From Papaver somniferum (Eukaryota > Streptophyta > Magnoliopsida > Ranunculales > Papaveraceae): DNA of 64,000 nt. The stretch lies in the NCBI RefSeq assembly GCF_003573695.1, contig NW_020650971.1:186984-250983 (forward strand). Direction: 5' to 3'. Shown here one piece after another: positions 1-9,980 of the stretch. The notes under the pieces were generated by a model. That model ran no database searches. It saw only the letters and a list, made by a program, of their open reading frames with translations, and had not been told where the DNA came from. Both the position numbers and the translations under genes were made by a program. Position 1 is the first letter of the stretch. Each line of letters opens with the position of its first letter.

Positions 1-189
1 CGAGTAAACGTTTCTATTAACAAGGTACTGATAATGAACAAATCACTTGTTTGGGGCTTTGTACCGTGAAGGTATTCTGAACTTTGGGTTTGAAGCAGGC
101 AAGTTGGTTTAAATAAATTGGGTAAAATACCGTGAAGGTATTCTGAACGTTTCTATTAACAAGGTACTGATTAATCTAATAATATTTTG

Positions 190-1455
190 CGCAAGGAAGT
201 TTGTCACTATTAAAAGGTCGACACTCAAGTTTAGAGATAGACTGGGATTTTATTTTCAACTCGTTTTCATCCATCCCCTGTCAGTGTTGAAGTTTTGAAT
301 CTGAAACTTTTCGATAAGGTGAAACTTTTTCTGCTCCATTCTATTATGAGATGGCCCTTTTGAGATCTAAGCCATTACCAAACCAGTCTATTATCCTTAT
401 CATCATTGGAACCAGATTTTTGACCCTCCAGTTGTAGGCTTGTAGCCTTTTGGGTTAGCTATCAGAATCACGGAAAGAAAATAGTTTGTTATCAAAAGGA
501 GAAATGTCACCCAGTGTCTGAGAAGTCGCACTATACCTAAAATAGAAAGCCCAAACCGATTTGTCGTCTCCAGGAACCCATACTGGTCTGTGTATTGGAG
601 AATAATGTATGCTTTTGTGGCAAAAATTGGAGAATAATGTCTCTGTGTTATGGTTTGGTCCCATCCCCTTCTACTGGGTCACAGTTAACAGTCATGCCAG
701 TGGCTACTCCTGAACATATGCAGATATTGGCAAAGCAAGCACATCAATGAATTCTCAGTTGTAATTCTTCGTATTTAGCTTTTAAATTTTTATTATCACT
801 TAACACATCATGCAGAACTCGATATCCTTTTGCATCCAGGTTCTTCCTACTGTGTTGTATTTTTTTTCTGTGTTTACCTGGAAAAAGAAACGTTGATATG
901 TTCACCACTCTGAAACCCAACCTTTTTGGAATAGTACCAACAACATGCAATATTATTCGTTTACTAACTTAATTCCGTTTTTCTGCTGCAGGGATAGTTG
1001 GTAGTACCCCATTTGTACACTAAGACGCTGAAGATGCCTTCCGAAGCCTCGATAGTACCCCATTTGTACACTAGGCGCAGTCTTTCGGTGAGTAGTCATC
1101 TTCTTTCCTTGTATTTCAGTCGGTTCATTTCACACTTCATGTAATTGGCTCTCGCGCAGTCATATTGGGTGATGTGACCTGTGTGCCCGGCTTTGTTCTT
1201 TATTGGTAAAATAGGTTATACCTAGCTATCTGGTTCATGAGGATTTTGTTTTCTTGCTTCTTTTTCATGTTTCTCAACCAGCAGGAAGAACACGGTAATC
1301 TGTGTAATGGATCTAGATCGTTGGCAAACCAGAAGCCTACTAAAACGCTGTTCGTTTTGATCCAACGAATACAGGGATCCAAGATATTGAAAAGTATTCT
1401 GAGCCCTACGGCAAGGTATTGCGTGTCAGAATCAGAAGGAACTGCTTCTGTTCAT
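190..1455 (+). pseudogene. RS-type SR splicing factor pseudogene (RS31/RS40-like), copy 1
   Basis: This is a remnant of a plant SR protein gene with two RNA recognition motifs. Exon 992-1087 sits between a ctgctgcag acceptor and a GTGAGT donor. It encodes the end of RRM1 (DAEDAFRSLDSTPF) followed by a stop, and carries an internal 28-base duplication. Exon 1285-1455 encodes the linker and start of RRM2 ([10 protein letters not shown]), then loses frame through a 7-base deletion that is absent from copy 2. RRM2 is cut at about 1455 by a LINE remnant. 190-990 corresponds to upstream exon/intron DNA of the same gene, since a diverged inverted relative lies at 8470-9680. The family assignment rests on RRM motif resemblance. 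Confidence 0.72.
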
Positions 1456-1850
1456 ATGTTTCCTCTTTAAAAGCTGTATCAAATTAATTTTAAAGAAAGG
1501 AGCAGCTGGTTTTTCCCAGACAGATCTAGTTTGTATATTATTTAGAGCAGTAGATCTATTGGGACTAACTGTCTGTTTATTTCAATCAGCAAAGTCTGAA
1601 TTTATTATGTGCACCAGTTTCTGTAAGATTGGTTCTTTTTCAAAGATTTTCTAGCACCTGCATTTCCATATATGCCATAAAAAGCCAAACCATTGAAATA
1701 CTGCCCCTCTTTGACTATCTTAGGTATTTCCTTGAAACATGCTACAAATCCACTCATGAAATTGAGTGTTCATAGGCTGCACAAAACTATTAGTAATAAT
1801 AGCAATGGAACAGTCTATGAAGAGATGTAGTAAAGTTTAAATATGGCAGT
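1456..1850 (-). mobile_element. LINE (L1-type) 3' remnant
   Basis: Minus-strand remnant colinear with 56028-56440, where RNase H-like and zf-RVT-like peptides can be read. Here and in copy 3 it is shorter and broken, ending in A-rich repeated pieces (around 1850-1980) before the F-box promoter. It interrupts the RRM2 exon of the SR pseudogene. Confidence 0.6.
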
Positions 1851-2135
1851 TACAAAAAAATTACCATTGATGTGAAAAGAATTCCGCTATGAAAAAAATT
1901 ACCATTGATGTCAAAAAAATTACCAAATAGCAAACCCTAGTACTGTAGTTCCCTCAACAATCATTGATGTGAAAAAAATTACTAGCAGAAGAGATGCACA
2001 GTCGGGTCGGATGGAATGAGAAGAAGACTCGGAATAGGTTAAGTTTTATGAGTGTACTTTTACACGTGTAAATGGTTGGCACGTGTTTAAAGAGGAATAT
2101 ATAGATCGAAGAAACTCGAGGAGAGTTTTCGTTCT
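1851..2135. other. A-rich junction and F-box upstream region
   Basis: Three imperfect copies of an A-run plus attaccattgatgt motif occupy 1851-1980. Unrecognised sequence leads from there to the F-box promoter. It is present nearly unchanged in copy 3 at about 60917-61201. No coding potential seen. Confidence 0.5.
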
Positions 2136-2221
2136 TATATCTTCTGCCTTCTAAATCGGGGACCGGACAGACCTAATTCTGGTTAGGAAGGAATTGGAAT
2201 TGAGAATCAATCGAATCCGCA

Positions 2222-2229
2222 TATAAATA
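2222..2229 (+). promoter_or_regulatory. TATA box, distal F-box promoter
   Basis: TATAAATA lies about 90 bases upstream of a leader segment that ends in a good splice donor (exon end 2321). The same motif sits at 61288-61295 in copy 3. Confidence 0.6.
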
Positions 2230-2629
2230 CGTCTCTTTCAATTTCAAACTTGAGATCTTATAAATCAGAGAGCTTTCTGTCTGGTGGATCGTAAAATCAA
2301 AGCAGCCAATTTTGGGCATAGGTATGTTTTTTTCTCCTCAGTTAATTTTGATATCAATTTATAATTTCAACCCGTAATTGGTTGTTTTTTAATTCAATTT
2401 CATCCTTAATCAATTAGGAGAAGGGTTCTTTGTTAATTGGGTTTGTACCGTGAAGGTATTCTGAACTTTGGGTTTGAAGCAGGCAAGTTGGTTTAAATAA
2501 ATTGGGTAAAATAGGTTTTTCTTGGGTTTAATTAATCTAATAATATTTTCCTATTAATATCAGGATTATATCTTCTGCCATCTATATCTGGTTAAAAAGG
2601 AATTCAGAAAGGAATTGGAATTGAGAGCA

Positions 2630-2637
2630 TATAAATA
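2630..2637 (+). promoter_or_regulatory. TATA box, proximal F-box promoter
   Basis: TATAAATA in the second leader copy. The leader exon would end at 2728 before GTATGT, with a likely acceptor at 2824 (tcaattag), giving a ~95-base leader intron just upstream of the start codon. Confidence 0.6.
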
Positions 2638-2866
2638 CGTCTCTTTCAATTTCAACTTGAGATCTTGTAAATCAGAGAGCTTTCTGTCTGGTGGATCGTA
2701 AAATCAAAGCAGCCAATTTTGGGCATAGGTATGTTTTTTTCTCCTCAGTTAATTTTAATATCAATTTATAATTTCAACCCGTAGTTGGTTCTTTGTTAAT
2801 TCAATTTCATCCTTAATCAATTAGGAGAAGGGTTCTTTGTTAATTGGTTTTGCCCTAGCAAAGAAG

Positions 2867-4102
2867 ATGGACAAATCACTATCAAACCGTCTTGATGACA
2901 ATTCAGTAGAGAATATCCTTGTCCGCCTTCCCGTCAAGTCTCTTGTGCGTTTTAAATCTGTATCCAAAACATGGGAGTCATTCATTGAGGAGGATTCATC
3001 TTTCATAGAGTCGCATCTAAGTCTATCAAAAGCACATCCTCAACTTGTCATCTCCAGGTATAACGGCAAGACCGTACAACTCTTCTCACCTAAGGATGGG
3101 TTTCAAGGTGGAGAGGCTGTTCATAGAGTCACACTTCCATGGGTACTTGACGAAAATGTACCACGGCCTATACATGGCTTGTTCTGTTTTATTGACGAAT
3201 CAGATACTGCTACTCGCATTTACAACCTCGGGACTCGACAAGTTACTCCGTGGGCACAAACGGCACCGGTGCCGTTACAGTGGATGAGTGCTTTCGATGT
3301 TATGAAGACGCCAACTTATGGATTTGGGTTTGATCCTTCGACTAAAACCTACAAACTAGTATATGTCCTGGAGATACCCGAAGACTATTTCTCAACAAGT
3401 TCGAAACTCCAACTTATATGCCAAGTTCTTACCGTGGGACGACGAGGAAATCAATGGAGGAATATAGATGAGGTGCCGCCGGTTCGGTTGTTTGAATCTG
3501 CTGGTGTTTATGCAAAAGCTTCAATCTACTGGAGGAACGACGGTGCAGATAGTTTCACACCTCCGGATAAGGAGTTGATTGTGGCATTTGATGTTGGAAG
3601 CGAAAAGTTTAGAGTCATTCAGATCCCAGACTTCATCGTTGGTCCTCCTGAGATTTTAGAAGATTGTGCAAAGCGGGATGAAAAGTTCACAGTAACATCA
3701 ATAGATGGACACGTGGCTTTAATTGACAGGGTAGATGCCTGTGTCGTAAAGTTATGGATATCTGATGATGACAGTTCCAACGTGGAGAAGAAGATGAGAA
3801 CAACAAATTGGAGCGAGGAAACCATATTACTTCCATGTTCGTTCAAAGAAGAGAAGAATCTTTATGTTCATCCAGTCCAAGGGACAGACGAGATAGTCAT
3901 ACAAACACGTATCCAGGACGATATGCAAATCCCGAGAGGATCTGTTAGTCTAAATATCTATAATCGGAGAAAGAAGAGTTTTCAAATGATTGACATCACC
4001 GGTATAACACCGTTATTGAGATATCCGTATGATTATAATGTGCACTGTGTTAATGAAAGTCTTCTACCTGTTGAAGATGCAGAAAAGAAGCCAATGGTTT
4101 AA
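2867..4102 (+). CDS. F-box protein with FBA region, copy 1
   Basis: Encodes 411 residues in one exon. The N-terminal F-box spans about residues 7-45, with the core ILVRLPVKSLVRFKSVSKTW. Proteins of this class bind SKP1 through the F-box and recruit substrates to an SCF ubiquitin ligase. The rest is an F-box-associated type region with the hallmark GFGFDPSTKTYKLV (about 152-165) and a GLFCFIDES...RIYNLGTRQ block, typical in length for the family. I chose the ATG at 2867; ten in-frame residues upstream lie in the leader and start without ATG. A leader intron and two alternative promoters lie just upstream. The protein differs from the 61.5-kb copy only at residue 389 (Asp here, His there). The substrate is unknown. 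A truncated relative with the same GLFC...RIYNL block lies at 19.5 kb. Confidence 0.93.
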   Translation: MDKSLSNRLDDNSVENILVRLPVKSLVRFKSVSKTWESFIEEDSSFIESHLSLSKAHPQLVISRYNGKTVQLFSPKDGFQGGEAVHRVTLPWVLDENVPRPIHGLFCFIDESDTATRIYNLGTRQVTPWAQTAPVPLQWMSAFDVMKTPTYGFGFDPSTKTYKLVYVLEIPEDYFSTSSKLQLICQVLTVGRRGNQWRNIDEVPPVRLFESAGVYAKASIYWRNDGADSFTPPDKELIVAFDVGSEKFRVIQIPDFIVGPPEILEDCAKRDEKFTVTSIDGHVALIDRVDACVVKLWISDDDSSNVEKKMRTTNWSEETILLPCSFKEEKNLYVHPVQGTDEIVIQTRIQDDMQIPRGSVSLNIYNRRKKSFQMIDITGITPLLRYPYDYNVHCVNESLLPVEDAEKKPMV

Positions 4103-4308
4103 AGATGGAAGACACCGTAGACAAAACTGTTGGATGGTGCTCCTTCTGATTTGAAATGTTTAATTAATTTTTTCTCTTTCGGTTTGTATTACTCACTGCA
4201 CTTTTGTCATGTTTAATTAGAAACATTAGTTTTTTCCTTTTCGGTTTGAGTTATTCACTGCAGTTGTTATGTTTAATTAGATTATATGTTTCATTAGGTT
4301 ATATATCG
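4103..4308. other. F-box 3' flank
   Basis: AT-rich 3' flank with repeated tgttatgtttaattag motifs. From about 4190 on it resembles the flank at 47080-47349 more than the flank of its own near-identical copy at 62.8 kb. No polyadenylation site was assigned. Confidence 0.5.
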
Positions 4309-5020
4309 TATGAATTTTGTTTGGGTAGCGTTAAAAGTTCTATTACCTTAATATTATTTATGGCTATATTTCGGTAGGAAACCTTTATAAGAGGAGCATA
4401 TTCCGAAATAAAATATTATCTTCAAATTGTTTACGGTGTGAGGATAAAAGTGAGTGATCCCTCTATATTTTCTCGACCAAAAGTCCGAGGCATTCACTAA
4501 ATTCCTAGAATTCAAGGCGCTGGCAGAGAAGCAAAGTGGCCATCAATTGAAGATTTTCGGTACAGACCGTGGTGGAGAATTTACTTCAAAAGTGTTTATC
4601 AACCACTGCAGAGAAAAAGGAATTAAAAAGGAGCTCACCGTCTGATACACTCCACAACAAAACGGCGTTGCGGAAAGGAAAAATCGTACAATCGTGGAAA
4701 CGACTCGTAGTATGCTAAAAGCAAGGAAACTACCCAATACTTACTGGGCAGAAGCAGTGAAAACGGCAGTTTATATACTTAATCGCTCTCCAACAAAAGC
4801 GGTTCACAACAAACCTTATGAATTTTGTTTGGGTAGCGTTAAAAGTTTTATTACCTTAATATTTATTTATGGCTATATTTCGGTAGGAAACCTTTATAAG
4901 AGGAACATATTCCGAAATAAAATATTATCTTCAAATTGTTTACGGTTCTGTTATTATTCACATAATAGTCCAGGAGACGGTGTGAGGATAAAAGTGAGTG
5001 ATCCCTCTATATTTTGTGTA
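4309..5020. repeat. Direct repeat of F-box 3' flank bracketing a copia fragment
   Basis: The flank beginning tatgaattttgtttgggtag occurs at 4309-4470 and again at 4816-5020. The second copy contains about 40 extra bases (around 4947-4985). A copia integrase fragment lies exactly between them. The first repeat ends at the same base (ctctatattt joined to tctcgacc) as the flank/copia junction at 47349/47350. Confidence 0.85.
4471..4814 (+). mobile_element. Copia integrase fragment
   Basis: About 344 bases of integrase core: [20 protein letters not shown], then a stop, then [14 protein letters not shown] and YWAEAVKTAVYILNRSP. This is a partial duplicate of the element at 47350, sharing both its left junction and the nonsense codon after LTV. 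It has no LTR, so it reached this site by DNA copying or conversion and not by its own retrotransposition. Confidence 0.85.
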
Positions 5021-5145
5021 TACAACGCTTGGCTGGTTCTAATTTCAATAAAATAAAAATATTCCAAACCCAAATGGAGTTTTATTAAGCCTTAGTAGGA
5101 GGCTGTTGGTAGAAGAAATAATAATCTTAAGCGAACTTTTTGATC

Positions 5146-5250
5146 GCTAATTAGCTCAATTGACTAGCGGTTGAATTCCCAAGTTATAAGTTAGGGGTTT
5201 AATTCCGGTTGATGGTTAATGAAAAAATAAATAAAATAAAAATTGTCCAG
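5146..5250 (+). mobile_element. Candidate tRNA-derived SINE
   Basis: tagctcaattgactag resembles a pol III A box. ggtttaattcc, about 45 bases on, resembles a B box. An A-rich tail (gaaaaaataaataaaat) follows. A related copy is at about 63266-63362 in copy 3. Target duplications were not identified, so this could be a chance tRNA-like stretch. Confidence 0.4.
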
Positions 5251-5930
5251 GATACCCTAGGATGACAAGTTCCTTCGGCATAGGGCTCTAAAAGCTTTTC
5301 AATATCTCTGATCGTCATATCCGTTGGGATCAAAATATCACGAACAACAATTTAGTAGGCTTCTGATTTGCCACTCTAGATCAAAATATATCATGAACAG
5401 CATTTCAGCAGGCTTCTGGTTTGCCACTGATCTAGATCCATCTCAATGATTACTGTGTTCTCCCCGCTGGTGGAGAAACATGAAAAACAAGCAAGAAAAC
5501 AAAATTCCCATGAACCAGATAGCTAGGTATCCCGCATTATACCAGTGAAGAAGAAAGCTAGGCATCACAGGTCACAGCACCGAGTATGAATGTGTGATAG
5601 CCAATTACATGAAATTCCGAACGAACTGACTGAAAACACAAGTGAAAGAAGATGATTACTCACAAAAAGCTTTTGATTTGTGTAATTCCAATGGAGTATT
5701 AGCAAGGATTTGGATGGCATCTTCAGCAACTTGCTCGTCGTCCAAATAGCAAACCCTGCAGCAGCATAGCGGAATTAAGTTAGGAGTAGTAAACTAATAA
5801 TATCGAAAGTTTTTGTTACTACTTCAAAATTTTGTGTTTCAGAATGATAAACGTGAAATCTTTTTCCAGGTAAAAACAGAAAAATTACAACAGCATTGGA
5901 AGGATGCAAAAGCATATCAAAAACTTTATA
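5251..5930 (-). pseudogene. RS-type SR splicing factor pseudogene, inverted
   Basis: Minus-strand SR fragment. Exon 5664-5755 has a ctgctgcag acceptor and a GTGAGT donor and encodes the end of RRM1 (DDEQVAEDAIQILANTPL). RRM2 is read from about 5545 down to 5251 (NQKPTK, then PTDMTIRDIEKLLEPYAEG after a frame change). A ~55-base internal duplication repeats the start of the RRM2 exon (two gcaggcttctgrtttgcc blocks, 5355-5430). Exon and intron from about 5436 to 5920 are nearly identical to 46587-47075 and 63558-64000. It is inverted relative to the SR pseudogene at 1 kb, so the F-box gene lies between inverted SR fragments. Confidence 0.7.
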
Positions 5931-6654
5931 GCCCTGCATAATGTGTTAAGTGATGATAATACAGTTGAAACTCCATTAATTAATACTCTTATCTGACACT
6001 AATATAATTCTCTGATCTCAGCTAGGCTTACAAAAGCTGAATTTTCTCTCGCTAAATAGTTTAAACGTCAATTTTAGCATAGGAGTAGCCAGTGGCATGA
6101 CTGTAAACTCTGACCCATCTATGAATATTAAAAGGAGAAAGTGTGGAGAGGAAGTAAAAGCATAATACAAAGAAATTCGCAACTTTGGCCACAAAAGCAT
6201 AAATTAATCACCAATGCACGGGTCAGTGCATAAATTAAAAGCATAATACTTTCGACTTCTAAAGCATAATAAAAAGCTTGAAGTTCGTTTTGCAATAAGA
6301 TTTGATTTTTAGATGCAAAACGTTAATTTTTTGCGAAGCAAATTTATTTTATTTCTGGGGTTAACTTTTACTTCTAAATAAGCAGGAACATTTTTTCTAG
6401 TATCCAAACATGATATAAAGCCTATTTATATGGCACGTATGGATGAGACCTGAAAAGGAAAATATACCAAGTATACCACCAATCATATTTTTTTTGGTCA
6501 CCTGTGTGGACAAAACATAATACAATCACCAGTAGGTCAACTGTGGACAAAACATAATACAATCACCAGTAGGTCAACTGCAGAGACCCTTGAAGAAGAC
6601 TATACATAGAGTTTTTTCTATTTCTCTTCCACAATCAAAATGTATTGACCAAAA
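5931..6654. other. Intergenic, mostly unrecognised
   Basis: AT-rich sequence without a convincing ORF or domain on either strand, apart from the short tandem repeat at 6505. Confidence 0.5.
6505..6578. repeat. 37-bp tandem duplication
   Basis: Two perfect adjacent copies of a 37-base unit starting tgtggacaaaacataatac. Confidence 0.9.
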
Positions 6655-7150
6655 GTCCATGTATCTGACTTACCACCGGCCTTCGATGGCACAAGTTACT
6701 TAACGTTGAAAAAAGTTACGCTTTTCCTCCTACAAGACCCTGATTTCCAAACATGGGTATGAGTAGTTAAAGGTTATATTGCTCCTATAGTCATTGGAGA
6801 CAATGTAACTTTGGCTAATGACATAACTGAACATACCACGAATGAAATTAGAGTTGAGAAGTATAATTCCGATAGATTGAATGTTATTATACATGTTATC
6901 CAAGACCTTCAACATCATGTGTCATGTTAATGGTAGTTTCAGACATCTTAGAGACTTATTTGAGCGGAATATCATAAAGAAGGAAGTAAGGTTTCAAAAC
7001 CTAACTTTTGATAATGAAAACTTTCATATGACTGGCGAGGATTCGTTCGAGGAATTTAATCACAAGCTATCAGAAATAGTGGATGCCTCTCGTTCCCTAG
7101 GTAGGACTAGTTCGGTAAAGGATTTCATGATGATAGAGAAATCTACTTGA
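6655..7150 (+). pseudogene. Copia gag-like (UBN2-type) remnant
   Basis: Peptides in order resemble the N-terminal gag region of copia elements: PPAFDGTSY, then FLLQDPDFQTWV, then VVKGYIAPIVIGDN with stops and frame changes. An open stretch from 6881 follows with HLRDLFERNIIKKEV, HMTGEDSFEEFNHKLSEIVD and SLGRTSSVKD, which fits the UBN2 pattern of F/M..E..S..EF...L..I....LG. No zinc knuckle, pol or LTRs were found nearby. Resemblance is moderate. Confidence 0.45.
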
Positions 7151-8469
7151 ATGTGATAATAACTATGCCTATTAAACTAGAGTATTGGTAGAAAATCTTT
7201 TTTGGATAAGCTTTTGTCTATCATGTGACGAGAAATTCCAAAATTCCGCCTTTACACATAGGTCGGAGGAGTAGTAAATGGTGGGTTAAGGTATGTTGTT
7301 GGCCTGGAAGCGGGCCTAGGTCAAGCTAGGGTGAAGCCTTGCTTTGACATGAAAAAAAAGAAAGAAATAAAAAAAAACCAATCAACAATAAAAATGAATT
7401 CATAAAATATAATGTTATTATATTAAACTCTACGAATATATCAAGCTTAGAAGGATACATTTTTTTTGTAGTCGTAGGATTTATGAGTTGAAGGACAAAT
7501 TAATTCAGAAAATATGATCTGAATTTATAGAAGAAAAAAAATAAAACCGCTGAAGCTGGATGAATAATATCATATGTAGCCATCGGCGAGCAAAGAAGAG
7601 CCTTGCAGTTTTTTGAGAAACGCTGTACGGTTTTTCAAAGTTCGCTGACGGCTGCTGATGAACAGTAATGGGAAAATCATTAAATTTGCTAGTTAGCACA
7701 ACCATTCTCCTTTTTTGTTGAGTCCATAATGGGACCACAGTGAACAAATCAACGATATGGTAAGTCCATATAGACCGTCTTACCGAGATTATTTGGCATA
7801 TAGTCATGATTTAATCATAAGATTCTTATCTAGTAAACGAGGTTTAGTAGTAATGAGGGAAAGATTTGTATCATGTTTATTTTTTTTTATCTGATACAAT
7901 GTTTGTTTTTGTGAGTTGGACTTTACTCAAAAACATCCGAATTAATGACTTGAACTCATAAGTCGGGGATATTTTATTTTGTGACTTAAATGGATTCGAA
8001 TGAAATATTAGACTCACAAATCAGATTTGAAAAAAATAAATAAAAAACAAGTGGTCTGATATCTGATTTACGTCGAGTCGACTCATATCCAAGTCCAGAG
8101 TCATGGTTTATTGGTGGATTGGGCAGGAGGTGCCGCACTAAGTGGGAGAAAGGATAGGTGGATTCTTTCTAGTTTTCTCGTTTGGCCATATTTGTCTTGC
8201 CATAATACTCGTACTTAGAAAATATATCTCGGTGCCTGAATGTTAGCTTAATACAAGCTTTAGGACAGTGGTTCGGATCCCTCCAAGACATTTTTGTAAC
8301 ATATATTGGAAAAGGCTGAGTCCCATTGACTCAGTACTTTGTAGTTGTCGTATATTATGACAAACCACTAAATGCTTCTCAGATCTACTCCGGTTAAAAG
8401 GGATTTTCTCGACTCAAGAAACCTCTTTGTACTCTTGAGGATGCAATTTGATAAAGGAAAAAAACTGAC
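7151..8469. other. Intergenic, nothing recognised
   Basis: AT-rich with many homopolymer runs. Open frames (for example minus strand 7505-7807) show no recognisable domain. ggttcggatccc near 8273 resembles a pol III B box, but no convincing A box accompanies it. Confidence 0.5.
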
Positions 8470-9680
8470 CCCATTCAGGTGAGCCATCAGAGGAACGGCC
8501 ATCCGGGAAACAGGAACGGCGAAATGGTGTTGTCAACAGGACAACAACTTGCCTCATGTGAGTTCACCCAAGAGCAAAGCTAAGCACACAGGTCACTGCA
8601 CCGAGTATGACTGCATCAGAAGAAGTAATATGAAGTGCAAACTGAACTGACTGACAATAGAAATGATTTCTTTCTTTGAAGAAACCGAAACCAACTGCAA
8701 GATATAAGGGAAAACAATGAAGGTCGTGTGAATGCAATCAAGAGCTTTAGTTGCTTCTTCCTGTGTCTCAAACTGAAAAAATGCAAAGTTCCATCGGATT
8801 CTGATATGCAATACCTTACGTATGGCTCAAAATGCCTTTTCAGTGTCTGTGATCCCCATATCTGTTGGATCAAAATTTAACACCAACAGTGCTTTAGTTA
8901 GTAGGCTTCTGGTTTGCCAATGATCTAGATCTATCACGAGCCTTCTTCTTGCTGGTAGAGAAACATGAAACAAAATTCTCATGGACCAGATGGCTGGGTA
9001 ACCCATTTTAACAATAAAGAAGAACAAAGCTAAAATAAACACACAGGTCACTGCACCGAGTAGAACTTCATCACAGCCAAATACATGAAGTGCAAATTGA
9101 ACTGACTGACAATAAAAGAGATAGAAAATCTCCTCAGTTCTAAGATTATAGACAGTTAGAATATATACCCGCCGAAAAGTTCAAAACAGCCTAACCTAGG
9201 TATAGTATGGAATCACCTCATGATTCAAAACCTAAGCGCACATGGCTTTGGATTGCAGACACATTTCTTACACAAAGGCTTTTACCTAAATAAATCTTTG
9301 GATTGTAACCCTTTCTTGATGAAACACGACAAGCAACTAAATTCACAACCTCCATGATACAGAATTCAAAAAAGATATTTAGCAATTTTAGGGTGTATTA
9401 TTCTCCAATATACACATAGTGCGACTGACTTGTCGGACATATTTCCTGTCACATTTCTCTCTTTCTGAGAATTAGCCGACTCAAAAGGCTACAATAACAC
9501 TGGTTCCAATTATGACAAGGATAACCAACTGTTTTAGCAATGACTAGGTCTCAAAAATAGGATGGAGGAGAAGGAGATTCAGCTTATCAAAGTTTCTGAT
9601 TCTAAACTTCAACAATGACAGGGGGATGGATGAAAACTAGTTGAAAAAGAAAGTATAGACGTCGTAAGCAGAGTGGGATC
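8470..9680 (-). pseudogene. Older, diverged SR splicing factor pseudogene
   Basis: The most complete RRM2 in the window, read from about 8930 down to 8690 with frame changes: FDPTDMGITDTEKA, then FEPY, then HIRIRWNFAFFQFETQEEATKAL. A possible Ser/Arg-rich tail (GRSSDGSPEWG) lies near 8480-8520. The segment 9380-9680 is a diverged inverted match to 235-660 of the cassette, so this is a long inverted relative. An intronic block (acacaggtcactgcaccgagta) is duplicated at about 8590 and 9040. Many indels make it non-functional. Confidence 0.68.
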
Positions 9681-9980
9681 CAATCCAAACTAAACTAATA
9701 GAAGAAAATTATAACAAAGAATCTATAACTATATGTAATTAACAAATCAAATTGAGTATCCAGAATCTTGGTCTCCAGTATATGACCCAAACATACAGCT
9801 GAAGTTCATTTTTAAGGGAAAACTCTATGTCAAATTCCAGTGGGGATTGCTTAATTAGCTACCCAAAATATGCAGGTAATTGCACTCAAAGCTCGAGCAG
9901 AACTATAAGTTCACAGAACATTAGAGGAGTGTCTGAAACAAAATGGTAATGAAAAACGACATTTACCTAATTCTCATATG
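9681..9980. other. Left flank of the copia tandem
   Basis: AT-rich with no gene recognised. The five bases before LTR1 (atatg) do not match the five after LTR3 (gaaga). I also found no continuation of the F-box gene that LTR3 truncates on the right. Confidence 0.6.

Larger units (their letters stand above)
2136..2848 (+). repeat. Tandemly duplicated F-box promoter and 5' leader
   Basis: Two direct copies, about 2136-2440 and 2569-2848, each contain a TATA box, an untranslated exon ending gggcatag, a GTATGT donor and the start of the leader intron. They are separated by ~125 bases resembling positions 62-190. Copy 3 has only one leader. Either copy 1 gained a second promoter or copy 3 lost one by recombination between the direct repeats. 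Confidence 0.85.
1..4190 (+). repeat. Segmental duplication, copy 1
   Basis: Positions 1-2445 match 59067-61511 with a constant offset of 59,066, so there is no net indel over 2.4 kb. The match resumes at 2853 and runs through the F-box gene. Copy 1 carries 407 extra bases (2446-2852) that duplicate the promoter and 5' leader. High similarity fades just after the F-box stop codon. The left end lies outside the window, since copies 2 and 3 begin about 110 bases further upstream. The first 190 bases include pieces resembling the F-box 5' leader intron, so the cassette is itself a mosaic. Confidence 0.9.

Noticed and set aside
455..664. Minus-strand 69-residue frame repeated at 55.0 and 59.5 kb
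   Set aside because: It recurs only because the segment is duplicated. It lies antisense to upstream SR-gene DNA and resembles no family.
744..950. Minus-strand frame containing KNLDAKGYRVLHDVLSDNKNLKAKYEEL, coiled-coil-like in look
   Set aside because: It overlaps the SR intron on the opposite strand and is present only in the duplicated cassettes; no splice context or homologue.
7505..7807. 100-residue minus-strand frame as a possible gene
   Set aside because: Isolated, AT-rich, no recognisable motif, no splice or promoter context.
8255..8300. tRNA gene or SINE from the ggttcggatccc motif
   Set aside because: No acceptor A box at proper spacing and no cloverleaf could be drawn.
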